Source of the DNA: Pseudomonadota bacterium
GTDB lineage: Bacteria > Pseudomonadota > Alphaproteobacteria > Acetobacterales > Acetobacteraceae
DNA: 52,138 nucleotides
Assembly: GCA_021805565.1 (NCBI GenBank)
Contig: JAJZFA010000053.1
Span: 1-52,138 of the forward strand
Direction: 5' to 3'
Part shown: one piece after another, positions 51,968 to 52,138 of the stretch
Layout: every line of letters starts with the position of its first letter
How positions within the stretch are numbered: position 1 is the first letter of the stretch
The notes under the pieces: generated by a model
Database searches by the model: none
What the model saw: only the letters and a program-made list of their open reading frames with translations
Told to the model about the DNA's origin: nothing
Made by a program: the position numbers and the translations under genes

Positions 51968-52010
51968 GGAATTGCCCGACAATAATCGCTACAAGCGGCA
52001 GCGTCGGGCA
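51968..52010 (+). repeat. Truncated copy of the 49902 palindrome
   Basis: GGAATTGCCCGAC, the same interior with one base changed, and GTCGGGCA; the last few bases of the right arm are missing. It lies 14 bp past the SDR stop, in the same orientation as the copy at 49902. No hairpin unit follows it. The last 130 bp of the window show no gene. Confidence 0.8.
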
Positions 52011-52138
52011 ACAGCAGTTCTCAATGCGACTGAGTCGCGCTCGCGGTTATGCCGATGAGTCCGAAATGCAACAGGTAAGCTGAACCGTCACTTCACCTCT
52101 AAATGGGGGATTCGCAAAAGCTCCGGATTGGGATTCCT

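Overview
The window is GC-rich DNA from an alphaproteobacterium. It is probably from the Acetobacteraceae/Rhodospirillales side of the class. That is an inference from GcrA, the tolC-popZ-valS order, an alphaproteobacterial-type rne with a divergent amidase gene, and overall codon use; no rRNA or taxonomic marker was available to test it. Most of it is ordinary chromosome with dense, often overlapping genes. Accessory-looking sequence is confined to the left edge (1-2.9 kb), a few intergenic gaps and the right edge (49.9-52.1 kb).

Layout. 1-2.9 kb: the last codons of a probable IS5-type transposase, two copies of a hairpin repeat, an ACMSD-type amidohydrolase, an RsbR-like STAS protein, an AT-rich island and two more repeat copies. 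2.9-8 kb, minus strand: ispG, a rodZ-like gene, a possible micro-ORF and ptsP. 8-16.4 kb: rne, divergent from a cell-wall block of amidase, penicillin-binding protein 1A and prfB; prfB keeps the classical programmed +1 frameshift. 16.5-21.2 kb: tRNA-Leu(GAG), lipB, a flavin monooxygenase, a zinc metallopeptidase and a PRISE-type reductase. 21.3-25.7 kb, minus strand: a four-gene catabolic set (FAA hydrolase, acyl-CoA ligase, hot-dog protein, VOC protein). 25.8-32.4 kb, minus strand: valS, popZ, tolC, a pcm-like gene and gcrA, which links cell-pole and cell-cycle functions.

32.7-42.6 kb: a hypothetical gene, tRNA-Cys, a CoA-transferase/MaoC pair, a solitary HigA-like antitoxin, an XRE/Smr overlap, a thioredoxin-LON-Trm112-DUF971 run, a DedA-like membrane protein with a good terminator, and a second acyl-CoA ligase. 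42.8-48 kb: a complete sugar-type ABC importer (binding protein, ATPase, two permeases) with a FucU/RbsD-type mutarotase. It is divergent from a ThDP enzyme at 48.2-49.9 kb. The window ends with an MBL-fold hydrolase, a short-chain dehydrogenase and more repeat copies.

The least explained signal is a dispersed repeat of about 45 bp, seen in six copies (126-252, 2679-2772, 33782-33815, 49968-50012). When all copies are read in one orientation, base changes mostly preserve an outer stem, an AAA bulge, an inner stem and a small terminal hairpin. Many changes are G-C to G-U, which points to a folded RNA form. Two copies are joined to a second palindrome, making elements of about 120 bp bounded by CCTAAG-type ends. 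A further copy of the second palindrome lies at 51968. I could not run a search, so I cannot say whether this family is already catalogued.
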